Part shown: positions 45,036 through 56,592 of the stretch, in pieces
How the letters are laid out: every line of letters starts with the position of its first letter
Position numbering within the stretch: the stretch's first letter is position 1
NCBI GenBank assembly: GCA_035048815.1
Contig: JAUCBN010000032.1
Coordinates: 13,603,501-13,667,500, forward strand
Reading direction: 5' to 3'
DNA: 64,000 bases
Origin: Abelmoschus esculentus
Lineage: Eukaryota > Streptophyta > Magnoliopsida > Malvales > Malvaceae
Notes under the pieces: generated by a model
What the model saw: only the letters and a program-made list of their open reading frames with translations
Told to the model about the DNA's origin: nothing
Database searches by the model: none
Translations under genes and position numbers: made by a program

Positions 45036-45646
45036 TTTTGAATCATTCAAAGCTGCAAGTCTAGCCCAAAACAACTTATTTATTTTTCTGATTTTTTAAA
45101 GAGCTGGAGAATCTCTTGCAACAACTATCATCATCAAACTCGTTTAATGTAAGAATAAAAAAACAATTCATTTTAGCTGAATTGAGATTCTCTATTTTTT
45201 TTCCTCTTACTTTTGTTTCATTGGGTTTCTTAAAGACCAAACAGGGCAAAACAAATGTTGGAAACTTTGGTTAAATACAATATAGAAAAGAAAAAAAAAT
45301 GAAGAATCCCCCAGAAAATGTGAAAACACTCTGAAATTTCCAGGTCTAAAGGTATAGTTTTGTGTTTTCAGAAGAAACCTGAGATTATACTCTGCTCAAG
45401 TTTGTTCCACTTTGGGTAGCGAGAAAGATCAGAAAAATTAAAGGAACTGAGAAAAGACAGAGAGACAAGGTCCACATGACCGCTTCCCGATGATGTAGGT
45501 AAGAGAAAGAAGAGCACAGCTTAAAACGCCATCATTTTGGTACTTACAAATGCCTGGCCTCCATTATGGAATCTGTTACTTTCCCCCACTACACTGTTAG
45601 GTAAAAATAACATTTTTTTCATTGTCGTTGTCTTTATGAGTTTATT
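45036..45646 (-). promoter_or_regulatory. Presumed 5' UTR and promoter of the EDR4-like gene
   Basis: No other gene or repeat was recognised. On the minus strand the stretch upstream of the ATG is pyrimidine-rich and plausible as a leader and promoter. A TATA box could not be fixed. Confidence 0.4.
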
Positions 45647-45789
45647 CGACCCAATAGGGTAGTTCTAGAGAGAGCCCACTAATAAAAGCCTAAAAAAAGC
45701 CTTAATCGGTTTACTCGGTCATATTATATACACAATTTCTTACAAAAACTGTAAGAAAAACGGTACATACATAAATTAGCATAAAAATA

Positions 45790-47060
45790 GTAAGGATTTG
45801 TGTTTGTACACAATTTCTTACAAGAATACACAATATAGCACGAAAACGGTAAGGATTTGTGTTTGTACACAATTCCTTACAAAGTATACACAATGGCTTA
45901 CGAAAACCGTAAGAAAAAAGGTATGTACACAAATTCTTACCACTTCAAAACCATGAGCTCAATGAGGCTTTCAAGGGTAAGGATTTGTGTATATACACAA
46001 TTTCCTACAAGAATACACAATATAGCACGAAAACGGTAAGGATTTGTGTTTGTACACAATTCCTTACAAAGTATACACAACGGCTTACGAAAACCGTAAG
46101 AAAAAAAGTATGTACACAAATTCTTACCACTTCAAAACCATGAGCTCAAGGAGGCTTCCAAGGGTAAGGATTTGTGTACATACACAATTTCCTACAAGAA
46201 TACACAATATGGCACGAAAACGGTAAGGATTTGTGTTTGTACACAATTCCTTACAAAGTATACACAACGGCTTACGAAAACCGTAAGAAAAAAAGTATGT
46301 ACACAAATTCTTACCACTTCAAAACCATGAGCTCAAGGAGGCTTCCAAGGGTAAGGATTTGTGTACATACACAATTTCCTACAAGAATACACAATATGGC
46401 ACGAAAACGGTAAGGATTTGTTTTTGTACACAATTCCTTACAAAGTATACACAACGGCTTACGAAAACCGTAAGAAAAAAGGTATGTATACAAATTCTTA
46501 CCACTTCAAAACCATGAGCTCAAGGAGGCTTCCAAGGGTAAGGATTTGTGTATATACACAATTTCCTACAAGAATACACAATTTAGCACGAAAACGGTAA
46601 GGATTTGTGTTTGTACACAAATCCTTACAAAGTATACACAACGGCTTACGAAAACCGTAAAAAAAAAGGTATGTACACAAATTCTTACCACTTCAAAACC
46701 ATGAGCTCAAGGAGGCTTCCAAGGGTAAGGATTTGTGTACATACACAATTTCCTACAAGAATACACAATATGACACGAAAACGGTAAGGATTTGTGTTTG
46801 TACACAATTCCTTACAAAGTATACACAATGGCTTATGAAAACCGTAAGAAAAAAGGTATGTACACAAATTCTTACCACTTCAAAACTATGAGCTCAAGGA
46901 GACTTCCAAGGGTAAGGATTTGTGTATATACACAATTTCCTACAAGAATACACAATATGGCACGAAAACGGTAAGGATTTGTGTTTGTACACAAATCCTT
47001 ACAAAGTATACACAACGGCTTACGAAAATCGTAGTAAATTGTGTATGTACACAAAACCTT
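45790..47060. repeat. 187-bp tandem satellite, about seven copies
   Basis: Monomer landmarks (for example the ATG of a 60-codon frame) recur at 45857, 46044, 46231, 46418, 46605 and 46792, all 187 bases apart; copies differ by a few percent. Each monomer has hairpin-forming GTAAGGATTTGTGT/ACACAAATCCTTAC (perfect 14-bp stem, 46597-46628) and CTTACGAAAACCGTAAG. Partial diverged units flank both ends. Confidence 0.9.
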
Positions 47061-47179
47061 ACCTTTGGATGACTCCTTTAGCTCATGGTGAAAAGTTGTA
47101 AGGAATTGTATACATACCTTTTTCCTTACGGTTTTTGTAAGCCATTGTGTATACTTTGTAAGGAATTGTGTACAATATT

Positions 47180-47885
47180 TATTCGTATATCTTTTATTCG
47201 AATATTTTTATTTGAATATTTATTATACGAATATTTTTATTCGAGTATTTTTATTCGAATATTTTTATATGAATATTTTTATTCGTATATTTTTTATTCA
47301 AATATTTTTATTCAAATATTTTTATTCGTATATTTTTTATTCGAATATTTTTATTCGAATATTTATTATATGAATATTTTTATTCGAATATTTATTATAC
47401 AGATATTTTTATTTAAATATTTTTTATTCGAATATTTTTATTCAAATATTTACTATACGATTATTTTTATTTGTATATTTTTTATTTGAATATTTTTATT
47501 TCAATATTTATTATATGAATATTTTTATTTGAATATTTATTATTCGAATATTTTTATTCAAATATTTTTTATTCGAATATTTTTATTGGAATATTTATTA
47601 TACGAATATTTTTATTCTAATATTTATTATAGGAATACTTTTATTTGAATATTTATTATACGAATATTTTTATTCGTATATTTTTTATTCAAATATTTTT
47701 ATTCATATATATATTTATTCAAATATTTATTGTATGAATATTTTTATTCGAATATTTATTATACAAATATTTTTATTCAAATATTTATTATATGAATATT
47801 TTTATTTGAATATTTATTATATGAATATTTTTATTCGAATATTTATTATATAAATATTTTTATTCGTATAATTTTTATTCGAATA
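47180..47885. repeat. AT minisatellite (TTATTCGAATATTTT type)
   Basis: About 45 imperfect copies of a 14-17-base 'tttttattcgaatat' unit, with palindromic ATTCGAAT or ATATGAAT cores. It lies inside the MULE-type element, between the satellite and the right terminal repeat. Confidence 0.8.
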
Positions 47886-48029
47886 TATAAAAATAAATTG
47901 GATAATCATTATTTATAAAAAAAAAATTTACATTGGAACCTGCGAGTTCCCTATTGCCCTTATCACGGGGCTTTTTTTAGGCGCCACTTAAGTGGTTTTA
48001 GTAGAACTGCCCCGACCCAATATGTTTCT

Positions 48030-48299
48030 TTTTTTAGGGAGCTTTGTGTCATTGACGGGTGAGAACAATGCAGGGATTTTGACATCGTAAAAAGGACACA
48101 AGATTCTGGAAAATTGCAAACTCAGTTCCAGTTCTGAGTTCTGAGATCTTTAATCACTCAACTCAGTCAGTCTTTTCCTTTTTCCTTTTTCTTTACACTT
48201 TATATATACAATTTGGAAAATGAATGTTCATTTGAATATCATCTCGAGTAAAGATTGGTTCAAAATTTTATTTTATTGAGTAAATATATAAATCTTTAA
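48030..48299. other. Spacer, nothing recognised
   Basis: Mixed-composition DNA after the MULE-type element, with no ORF or repeat found. Confidence 0.35.
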
Positions 48300-48415
48300 A
48301 AGCACGAATTATTTAATTTCAGAGTTAATAGAATATTTGTTGTTCTTAGAGATCATAATTCTGTAGCAAAGTGATTGAACAATTAATATTGAGAATATGT
48401 TCTAGAATAAATATT
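48300..48415 (+). mobile_element. SINE-like element, copy 3 (diverged)
   Basis: 'tgttgttcttagagatca...gtgattgaacaattaata...gttctagaataaatatt' parallels copy 2, but the B box is lost. Confidence 0.4.
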
Positions 48416-48693
48416 AAATTAAAAAAAACGTGAATTTTTAAATAATATTTTTTTTTATAAATTAAAAAAGAACGAAATGTTATCAAAACGTTTATTGACA
48501 TTTTAAGTTATGTATATAAGATAATATTTTAAGTAAGAATTGAAAATATCATAAAACATATAATATTTAAATTGTGTTAATAATATTTTTAAATTATATA
48601 TTTTTAATAATTTAAATTATTATAATTTTTGTTAACATTTAGATTAGCCGATTTTTAAATTGTTGAGTATCAGATTCACTCAACATGTAAAAA

Positions 48694-50338
48694 AATATAA
48701 AGATAATTTTAACCCTTAACGTTTTCAGTTTTGACCCTTATTCTTTTTTTTGGTTAAATTTAGCCCTTAACCTATATCTTTTTTATAAATATCTTATTTT
48801 TTAACTAGTTTGATGACTGGACCGTTAAAAATTTAACGATGATACATATATATATATATAAAATATAATTTTAAGTGACATGGCATGTAACCTATCAAAT
48901 GCATATATATGGAATATAATTTTATTTCAATATAAAATATAAACAATTAAAATTCAAATAAAATATTAAAAATTAATTAATTCTAAAAGACATAAAGATA
49001 GTTTTCACCCTTAACGTTTATAATTTTTGTCATTTTGACCCTTATTCTTTTTTTGGGATAAATTTAGCCCTTAACCTATGTCTTTTTAACAAATAACTCA
49101 TTTTTTAACTACCATAATAATTGAACCGTTAAAAATTTAATAATGATAACTTGTCATATATATGTAATACTAATATATTTTAAATGACATAGAATCTAAC
49201 CTATTAAACATATACATATATATAATATAATTTTATTCTAGTATAAAATATAAAATAATTAAAATTTAAATAAAATATTAAAAATTATTTAAATCCAAAA
49301 CAAAAATTTAATAAATATTCTCAACCCTAACTAAACTAAAATATCTTTATAAAACCCTAAAAATCCGATTTAGATTAAAACTAAAATACCTGAATTCTAA
49401 ACTAAAATAATAATAATCCAATTGATTATTATCAAAATCATTTATCTTTGATTCACCGATAACAAACTCTACGAACCCTTTCTTTTCAGATTATGTTCAT
49501 ACTTTTTTAGATAAAATTTTGATTTTACTACAGTTAAGATTGAAAATATTTAGTAGCCTTTTATTTTAGATTTAATTAATTTTTAATGAATAAAAAATTA
49601 ATTTTTAATATTTCATTTGAATTTGAATTTTAATTGTTTTATATTTTTAGATTAGAATAAAATTATATTTTATATATATGTATATATTTAATAGGTTAGA
49701 TTCTATGTCATTTAAAATATATTATCACATATATATGACAACTTATCATTATTAAATTTTTAACGATTCAGTTATAACGGTAGTTAAAAAATGAGTTATT
49801 TGTTAAAAAGACATAGGTTAAGGGCTAAATTTATCTAAAAAAAGAATAAGGGCCAAAATGACAAAATTGATCAACGTTAAGGGTGAAAATTATCTTTCTG
49901 TCATTCTAAAATATAAGATTATTAAACATTCTTAATCCTAACTACGATAAAATTAAAATCTTATTCGAATTGTGTTTATATTTTTTAAGATGAGATTTTT
50001 ATTCTATCGTAGTTAGGGTTAAGAATGTTTAATAATTTTTTATTTAGAATTAATTAATTTATAATATTTTATTTGAATTTTAATTGTTTTGTATTTTATA
50101 TTGGAATAAAATTATATTCTATATATATATATATGTATTTGATAAGTTACATTCTATGTCATTTAAAATTATATTTCATATATATCATCGTTATATTTTT
50201 ACGGTCCAGTCATCAAGCTAGTTAAAAACAAGATATTTGTAAAAAAGATATAGGTTAAGAGCTAAATTTATTCTAAAAAAAGTAAGAGCCAAAACGACAA
50301 AAACTATAAACGTTAAGGGTTTAAATTATCTTTATGCC
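48694..50338. mobile_element. Outer foldback MULE-type element, interrupted
   Basis: The left end (ATAAAGATAATTTTAACCC) and the right end (in complement GGCATAAAGATAATTTAAACC) are inverted copies of the same family as 33949-34656. A second member of the family (48989-49902) sits inside. The right flank 'taaaaaaaa' and left flank 'gtaaaaaaa' are only suggestive of a duplication. Confidence 0.7.
48989..49902. mobile_element. Inner foldback MULE-type element with perfect 9-bp TSD
   Basis: Ends GACATAAAGATAG and, in complement, GACAGAAAGATAA; it is flanked by ATTCTAAAA on both sides (48980-48988 and 49903-49911). The 914 bases fold back almost fully around an AT-rich centre near 49400. No ORF. 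Confidence 0.85.
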
Positions 50339-51230
50339 TAAAAAAAAGTCAACTGAAAAATCATGGGGAGAGATGGTGGGAGTAAGAACTTGCAATTTAG
50401 GTTTACATTTAAGTATATCAATAATTAAATGCAAGTTGCCTTCAAACTCCCTTGGTATTTAAGAACAGGCTTATAGATGCCTAAATTATACATAGAGTAT
50501 TTTTGGTGTTTATATTATTTTTATTTTAATTAGATATTTTTCAATTATTATTATTGTTTTTTTTCATTTAATTGTTAATTATTGTTATTTTTTAAAAAAA
50601 TATTTTTTATTTAATTATTTTAAACTTAATTTTAAGAAATCTTAAAATTTCAAAAACTCACAAAACTATTCTAAATTCAAAATCTTAACTTCTTCGATCG
50701 ATTATAAAACACCCTCGACCTGGTGTCATATTAGACTTTCAACCCCAAACCCATATTTCCAAAAATTTGATTCAAGCCTATTTAAAATCGATCCAAATCC
50801 AAATAAAACCATAACAATCCATTGATTTCAAATCCAAGTTGTAACATGACCAAATAGTTCAAAAATAGTTAAAGCTCCATTAATACAAATGATTTAAAAA
50901 CATTCGACCTAAAATAAATAAGAGTTACAAATACATAGGGTTCAACAAGTACTAACCCATTACATCAATAGTTTGTACTCTAACATTAAGTCGATATTGA
51001 AATTCAAACCTTGATAGTGTTCCCCTGGTTTCGATTTCACCTAACTTACGCGCGAAAATATATTTCGAAACGTTGAACTACAAAACTCAGTGGTTACACT
51101 TTCACTCGGCCAACAACATACATATCATGAATAAAATAAAGCAAAACATGCAATATTACGCATGATATTATGGCTCTACCATACTCGTCTAACACATGGC
51201 ATAAATGGATGTATACTATCGCACACAACA
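50339..51230. other. AT-rich intergenic DNA
   Basis: No gene recognised. From about 50690 the sequence resembles decayed LTR-element flank. Confidence 0.35.
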
Positions 51231-51234
51231 TATA

Positions 51235-51470
51235 CATGTCAAACCAAAACACAAGGTAGTGAGGTTGCGTTCACATAATATCGGGATCCTACACTACGAA
51301 CAGGGCCTGTGTTTATACAACATCGGGATCCCATAATCTAAGATGAGGCTCGCATCCACATAGCATCAGGATCCTCTAAATCTCATGCTCAGAATATTAC
51401 ATCGAGCATCTTCGAATGAGACTCGCGTCCACACAGCATCAAGATCCTCCATTCAGAATAATCTTCAATA
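51235..51470. repeat. Degenerate tandem 'cacatagcatcgggatcct' units
   Basis: Four imperfect units at roughly 55-80-base spacing share a 'rcacaacatcrggatcc' core (near 51280, 51330, 51365, 51440). Such units are seen inside plant gypsy elements. Confidence 0.5.
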
Positions 51471-51549
51471 CATCACCTAGAATGTTACATCGAATGACCT
51501 TCTTTGTGTTGCAACATTATTTTTGGGTATCCTGATTCCCATTTATAAT

Positions 51550-52157
51550 ACGCGAATTTCGTCCAGGTTTATTAAATATTAAATAAAGCCATTATATAAA
51601 TAATAAATAAATATAATATACCTTAAATAAATAAATAAATAAAGACCAATTTAAAAGTCCTTTTTCATCCTAATTTTTCTATATCTTCCTTTACAACTAA
51701 AAAAGGCCCAATACAAAAATCCTTAAGGCCCAATCAGTCAAAAGAAACACAAAATTTTAATTTTTCTTTCTAAGTTATTTGGGCTATTAATTAAAATTAT
51801 GGACTATGGGTTATTAAAATAGACCCTTGGAAGGCTTAGATCAGCTAGGATTAGGATTAGGATTAGATCAAAGTCCTTTAAAGATTCAAAGTTTTGACTT
51901 AATTTAGGAAATTGCTCTCAAGTTTTCAATTTTTACAAAATAGTCACTAATTTCAAAATCGTGGGGATTCAAGGGTCAATTTTCAAAATTGATTTGACAT
52001 AAGTTAAATATATATTAAATAATGCTTTTAGGATATTTTTAATAATTTATTTTGATTAAAAATCAATTTTTAAGTATTTAATCCCAAACTATGCTAAACC
52101 AACAAAATCGATCCACTAGACCACTAAACTTCTAGGCCCAAGTTTGGGGTGTTACAA
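51550..52157 (+). mobile_element. Solo LTR-like segment of a gypsy element
   Basis: Begins 'tataatacgcgaatttcgtcc', parallel to the TGTAATACCCGAATTTCGTCC start of the 9420 LTR, and ends GTTTGGGGTGTTACA. No internal coding region follows. Target duplication not found. Confidence 0.5.
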
Positions 52158-52279
52158 TTATTATTACAATATATAATCAAATAATAAATTTGATTAAATG
52201 TAGTCAATTAAAAATATAAAAAAGAGATTAGATTTAGATATTTATTTGATATTACTCTGGGTCTAGTAAAATATTTCGC

Positions 52280-53012
52280 ATATTTTTATATAGGTAGTGC
52301 CTAAAAAAGCGAATCTCGCACTGCTCTACACCTTATTTTACAATTATTTCAATTTTACTATGATCACTCAAAAATTAAGTTTTAAATTTTATTTGATTTG
52401 ATCCTCATTTAATTAAAATCAGATTATATATTTTAAAATTATTTCAATTTGATTATAGAGAATTAGTTTAGTGATCGGAGAATTGGTCTTAGAGAATTAA
52501 TTTAGTGATTTGAGCTTAGGGATTAATGTGGGCTTAAAGAATTAATAATATACATACATTAATTCATAAACAAATTAAATATATATATATATTAGTATAC
52601 ATTTAAGTATATATATTATATAATACATTATACATATTAAACTATATTATATATGTGTTAAACTATATTATATCTATAGTATATATTAATGTATACATTA
52701 ATATATGTATATAATATACATTAGATATATATTTATATATATTAGATGTATACATATACATACATACTTATAGATAAGTATACATACAATATATATTGTA
52801 TGTATACTTATATATATGTATATATTAGATGTATATACATACATACTTATATATAAGTATACATACAATATATATTATATACCTATATTAATGTATAAGT
52901 ATATACTATATACCATATATAGTATATAAGTATACATATACTTACATACATACTCATATATTATATACATATATATTATATGCATATACATATACATATA
53001 CATATACCTATG

Positions 53013-53065
<53 letters not shown>

Positions 53066-53910
53066 GTTATATTATATATATAGTATTATACATTCCATAT
53101 TTTCATATATAGACTATAGTATAAATTTCATATTTTTATTTTTTAAATGTATTAAATTATATTGGATAGGTATAAATTATAATGTATTAAAGTATATTAA
53201 AATTAATTTTTTCATCGAATTTAATTATTATTAATTTATATTTTTTATAATTTAGTCCTTACAACTTAATTTTTATTTTAAATTGACTATTATTTATTTT
53301 TCTAATTTAGTTTAATGTTTTTAATAAGATAATATTTTATTTTATTAATATTTATCCTTTTTAACTTAAAATTTTATTCTTTCTAGTCCAATATTTATTC
53401 CTTATTAATTTTAATTTTTTGTAATTTAGCCCAATTTTTAAGATATAAATCATTTGACTATTTTTTTTGTTTAGTCTAGTGCGTAATATTTATTTTTAAT
53501 GAGATTCGTGCTAGTTAAAGACGTTAGATATTAAATAATTAATTCGAAGTGAATGATCAACCATTCGACTCAAAGTTCATCGGTTATTTACTTAATTACT
53601 TATTTGTACCAAACTCAAAATAATTTTAATTAATATTAATTTAAAACTCGAATTAATTTGACCTGAAATAAAACTGACTTGAAATTAATCCGACTTAAAA
53701 TTCAGCCGAACTTAAATGAATCCGACCTGAAATAAACCCGGCCTGAAATGAACCTGTCAATTATTTGATTTGGACCCAAATTGTTTGAACCCGACTTGAA
53801 ATAGACCCGACCTGAACCAGACCCGAATCGAATCAAGACATCAAATTAACCAGAAATGACTTATATTTGATTTTACACGACCTAAAACTCATTCGAGTAA
53901 CTGTTTTTAG
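52280..53910 (-). repeat. Dispersed AT-rich repeat, copy 2, inverted to 4070-5465
   Basis: Read on the minus strand it follows the order of copy 1: 'cgggttca' type array (53640-53900), AT-rich body, 'ctaagaccaattct' block (52470 on plus) and the 'gtgcgagattcgctttttaggcac' end (52290). The microsatellite part is longer here. Confidence 0.6.
52600..53075. repeat. TATA/CATATA microsatellite
   Basis: TATATA-rich tract ending in an almost pure CATATA run (about 52980-53060). Frames across it give only Met-Tyr or His-Ile repeats. Confidence 0.85.
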
Positions 53911-54169
53911 ATCTCTATCTCTATCAATGGAAAACGATCATAAAAATTTGGGTGGATTTATTCCTACAAATATTCAAATGTTTCTCCAATGGTCCGTTCT
54001 TCTTTGGACCATTTTTTTAGCATTGGTTTAGCCTCAAATGCTAGCATCCAATTGAACTGACGGTGAAAATTCTGTTTTTTTTTTCAGAAATACACCTGAA
54101 GTAAATAGAACATGAGTAGCGGAGCCGTCTCTAGGGATAGACTATAAGAGTGATGGATTAGGATCCACT
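53911..54169. other. Spacer, nothing recognised
   Basis: No ORF or repeat. Confidence 0.3.
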
Positions 54170-54890
54170 CTTATTAAACACCCCCAATTTTAATATTTTA
54201 TTAAATATATTTAATTTTAATTTTTTATATTTATTATTAGAAATTATTTTTTAATATTTACTTTTATAAGTTAATTATTATTATTTTAATACTTATTATT
54301 ATATGAGTTTATTTTTTAGTATTTGTTATTATATTTTAATTTTTTAATATTTGTATAAGGTCTACTCTTAAAATTTATTTTTTAATATTTTTATTATGAT
54401 TCATAAATCTCAATTTTTTACAAAATTTGTTGGGTCAATCTTTTACTAAACTTATTATTAAGGGTCTACTCTAAAAAATATTTTTTAATATTTATAAAAT
54501 TTATTTATTTTCGTTATTTGTTATTAGAGTCACGATTTTTTCTAGTATTTTTTATTAGGAGTCTAATTTTAAAATTTATATTTTGATATTTATTATAAAA
54601 GACCTATTTTTTAATATATTTATTATTAGGGTCTAATTTTTCCTAATTCTTACGCAAGATGTTTATTTTTTAATAATAATTATTGGGATCATAATTTGTC
54701 ATTATTTTTTATTAGAGGCTAAATTTTTCACAATATTTATTATTAAGGATTAATTTTTTTATCAATATTTGTTATTAGGACCTAATTTTTTCTATAACAT
54801 ATACTTAATTTTATTTTATTAATACTTCTTATTAGAAAATTATTTTTTAATACTTATTATTAGATGTCTATATTTTTATGTTTGTCCTAA
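54170..54890. repeat. Degenerate 'tttttaatatttattattaggg' array
   Basis: About twenty-five imperfect units of 20-35 bases, with recurring 'ttattagggtctaattttt'. Probably a slipped low-complexity region of a non-autonomous element. Confidence 0.5.
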
Positions 54891-55163
54891 GGTTACTAAA
54901 ATCTCAGGAAGGACTCTATTACTGACGACGTACTCTAGTAATGATTTGATTTTGTCAATGAAAATTTTAAATGCTTCGGTCAGGATAAGCAACAATATTC
55001 TTTATCTAGCAATAGTTTTGTTTCTTTTTCTTGGGTGGAAAACTTTGATACTTCTACTAAAGTAAAACTCAAGGATCGATTAGGGAAGAACATATGGATT
55101 TTTGCCGATATCAAGATAACAGAAACAATGATATTTTCTTTTATGCTTCCTTCTGCTACTGAT
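54891..55163. other. Spacer, nothing recognised
   Basis: Of more balanced composition than its surroundings, but no family motif could be read in any frame. Confidence 0.3.
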
Positions 55164-55527
55164 GGGTGATTCTAGAAAAAGCCGCCCTTAAAAAAAGCTT
55201 AAAAAACGCCCGTACCGTTTTTCTTATAAAAGTTGTAAGAAATTCGGTATATACTTTTCGGTATATACCGAAATTCTTATAGCTTTTGTAAGAAAAACAG
55301 TATATACCGAATTTCTTACAAAAACTGTAAGAATTTCGATTATAAAAATCAATTTTCTTACAAAAAGTATAAAGATTTCGGTATATACCGTTTTTCTTAC
55401 AAAAGTTGTAAGAATTTCGGTATATACCGAAAAGTGTGTACCGAATTTCTTACAACTTTTATAAGAAAAACGGTACGGACGTTTTTTAAGCTTTTTTTAA
55501 GGCCGGCTTTTCCTAGAACAGCTCGCC
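55164..55527. mobile_element. Small foldback relative of the satellite-bearing MULE
   Basis: Ends GGGTGATTCTAG...AAAAAAGCTT and, in complement, GGCGAGCTGTTCTAGG...AAAAAAAGCTT form long inverted arms. The interior is several 'cggtatataccgaaattctta' palindromes, and the string ATTTCTTACAAAAACTGTAA is shared with 45735-45755. No convincing target duplication. Confidence 0.7.
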
Positions 55528-55589
55528 ACTAATAAGAAAGGTAAGATTGTACTGAATATACTTTTCTGACGGATGATGACAAGGACTGA

Positions 55590-56065
55590 AATCTACCATT
55601 AATAGTGGCACTAAAATGGATGAAAGAACTATTGCACTTCAACCAATGGGTTTTTAACCCTTTACAAGGGATCAAATACTTGGATCTGAGGCAGCTCAGA
55701 CAAATTGTTCAAAGCCACTGATATCCATTACTTCATTTCTCTTAGGTTCAGGTTCAGGACAAAGAAGTATAGATAATTTTGGACTTTCTCCCTTGGCTTT
55801 CACAATAACCAAGTCAAAGTTTTATTTTTGTTCAGATCCACTATTAATAGTGGCACAGATGGCGGCAGAATTATTGAACATAACCAGTCTGTTCTTAACC
55901 ATTAACAAGGCATCAAATACCTGGATCAGAGGTAATTCAAACAAATTGCTTAAATCCACTGATACCAATTACTCCATTGTTATTAGATTCAGGTTCAGGG
56001 CAAAGAACTATCGATAATTTTGGAGTTTCTCTCTTGGCTTTCCCATAACCAAGCCACCAATTCCA
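55590..56065. repeat. Diverged tandem duplication of about 235 bp
   Basis: 'ttaatagtggca', 'aaggcatcaaatac-tggatc', 'caaattg-t-aa', 'aggttcaggacaaagaa' and 'ttggctttc-cataacca' recur in the same order in 55590-55815 and 55840-56065, with a partial third unit to 56130. Each copy is broken by stops in every frame tested, so an older gene fragment is possible but unproven. Confidence 0.6.
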
Positions 56066-56592
56066 TTTTGTTCTGCACTCTAAAGTTTTTTCCTTAACTT
56101 TCACAATAACCGAGCCAACAATTCCTTTTTCTTCTGCCCTTTGTAAATTTCAGTAGAAACAGAAACTCTAAACTAGGTTGCACCGATACGGATACGAAAA
56201 CGGGGACGGAACAAAAAAACGATAATTTCTAAAATTACAAAGTACGGGTACGATAAGGGTACGACAAATATAATATAAAATTTAATATATATAATAAAAA
56301 TATTAAAATTCATAATATAATAAAATAAAAAACAAAGAATAATATTACTAAATGACCCTAATAATAATGAGTTTCATTGTTCAACAACAAACAAAATCAT
56401 ATCAAAAGGTATAAGAAATCATAACAAACAAACAAAATTCATAAACCGATTATATTGTTCAACAACAAACAACCAAATTCATAATCCGATTATAATATTC
56501 AACAAGCAAAATCACATCAAAGATTCAAAACAACATAGTTAACATCATACAAAACCTTAAAAGGTTTAAGAAACAAAATAACAACGATGTAA

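Larger units (their letters stand above)
45657..48012. mobile_element. MULE-type element carrying a 187-bp satellite array
   Basis: The left end GGGTAGTTCTAG...GCCTAAAAAAAGCC is inverted at the right end, which in complement reads GGGCAGTTCTAC...GCCTAAAAAAAGCC. CGACCCAATA flanks both sides exactly (45647-45656 and 48013-48022), a 10-bp duplication in the Mutator range. The interior is almost entirely tandem repeats and has no transposase. A small relative lies at 55164-55527. Confidence 0.85.

Noticed and set aside
45857..47054. Repeated 60-codon reading frames on both strands of the 187-bp array
   Set aside because: They recur because the monomer recurs; the period is not a multiple of three, both strands are open, and the peptides show no family motif.
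45790..47885. CRISPR-like array
   Set aside because: Direct repeats are contiguous satellites without unique spacers, in a plant genome.
52875..53234. Met-Tyr and His-Ile repeat frames
   Set aside because: Translations of a CATATA microsatellite.
54891..55150. Possible gene fragment
   Set aside because: A few plausible words in one frame, but no recognisable domain, splice borders or conserved context.
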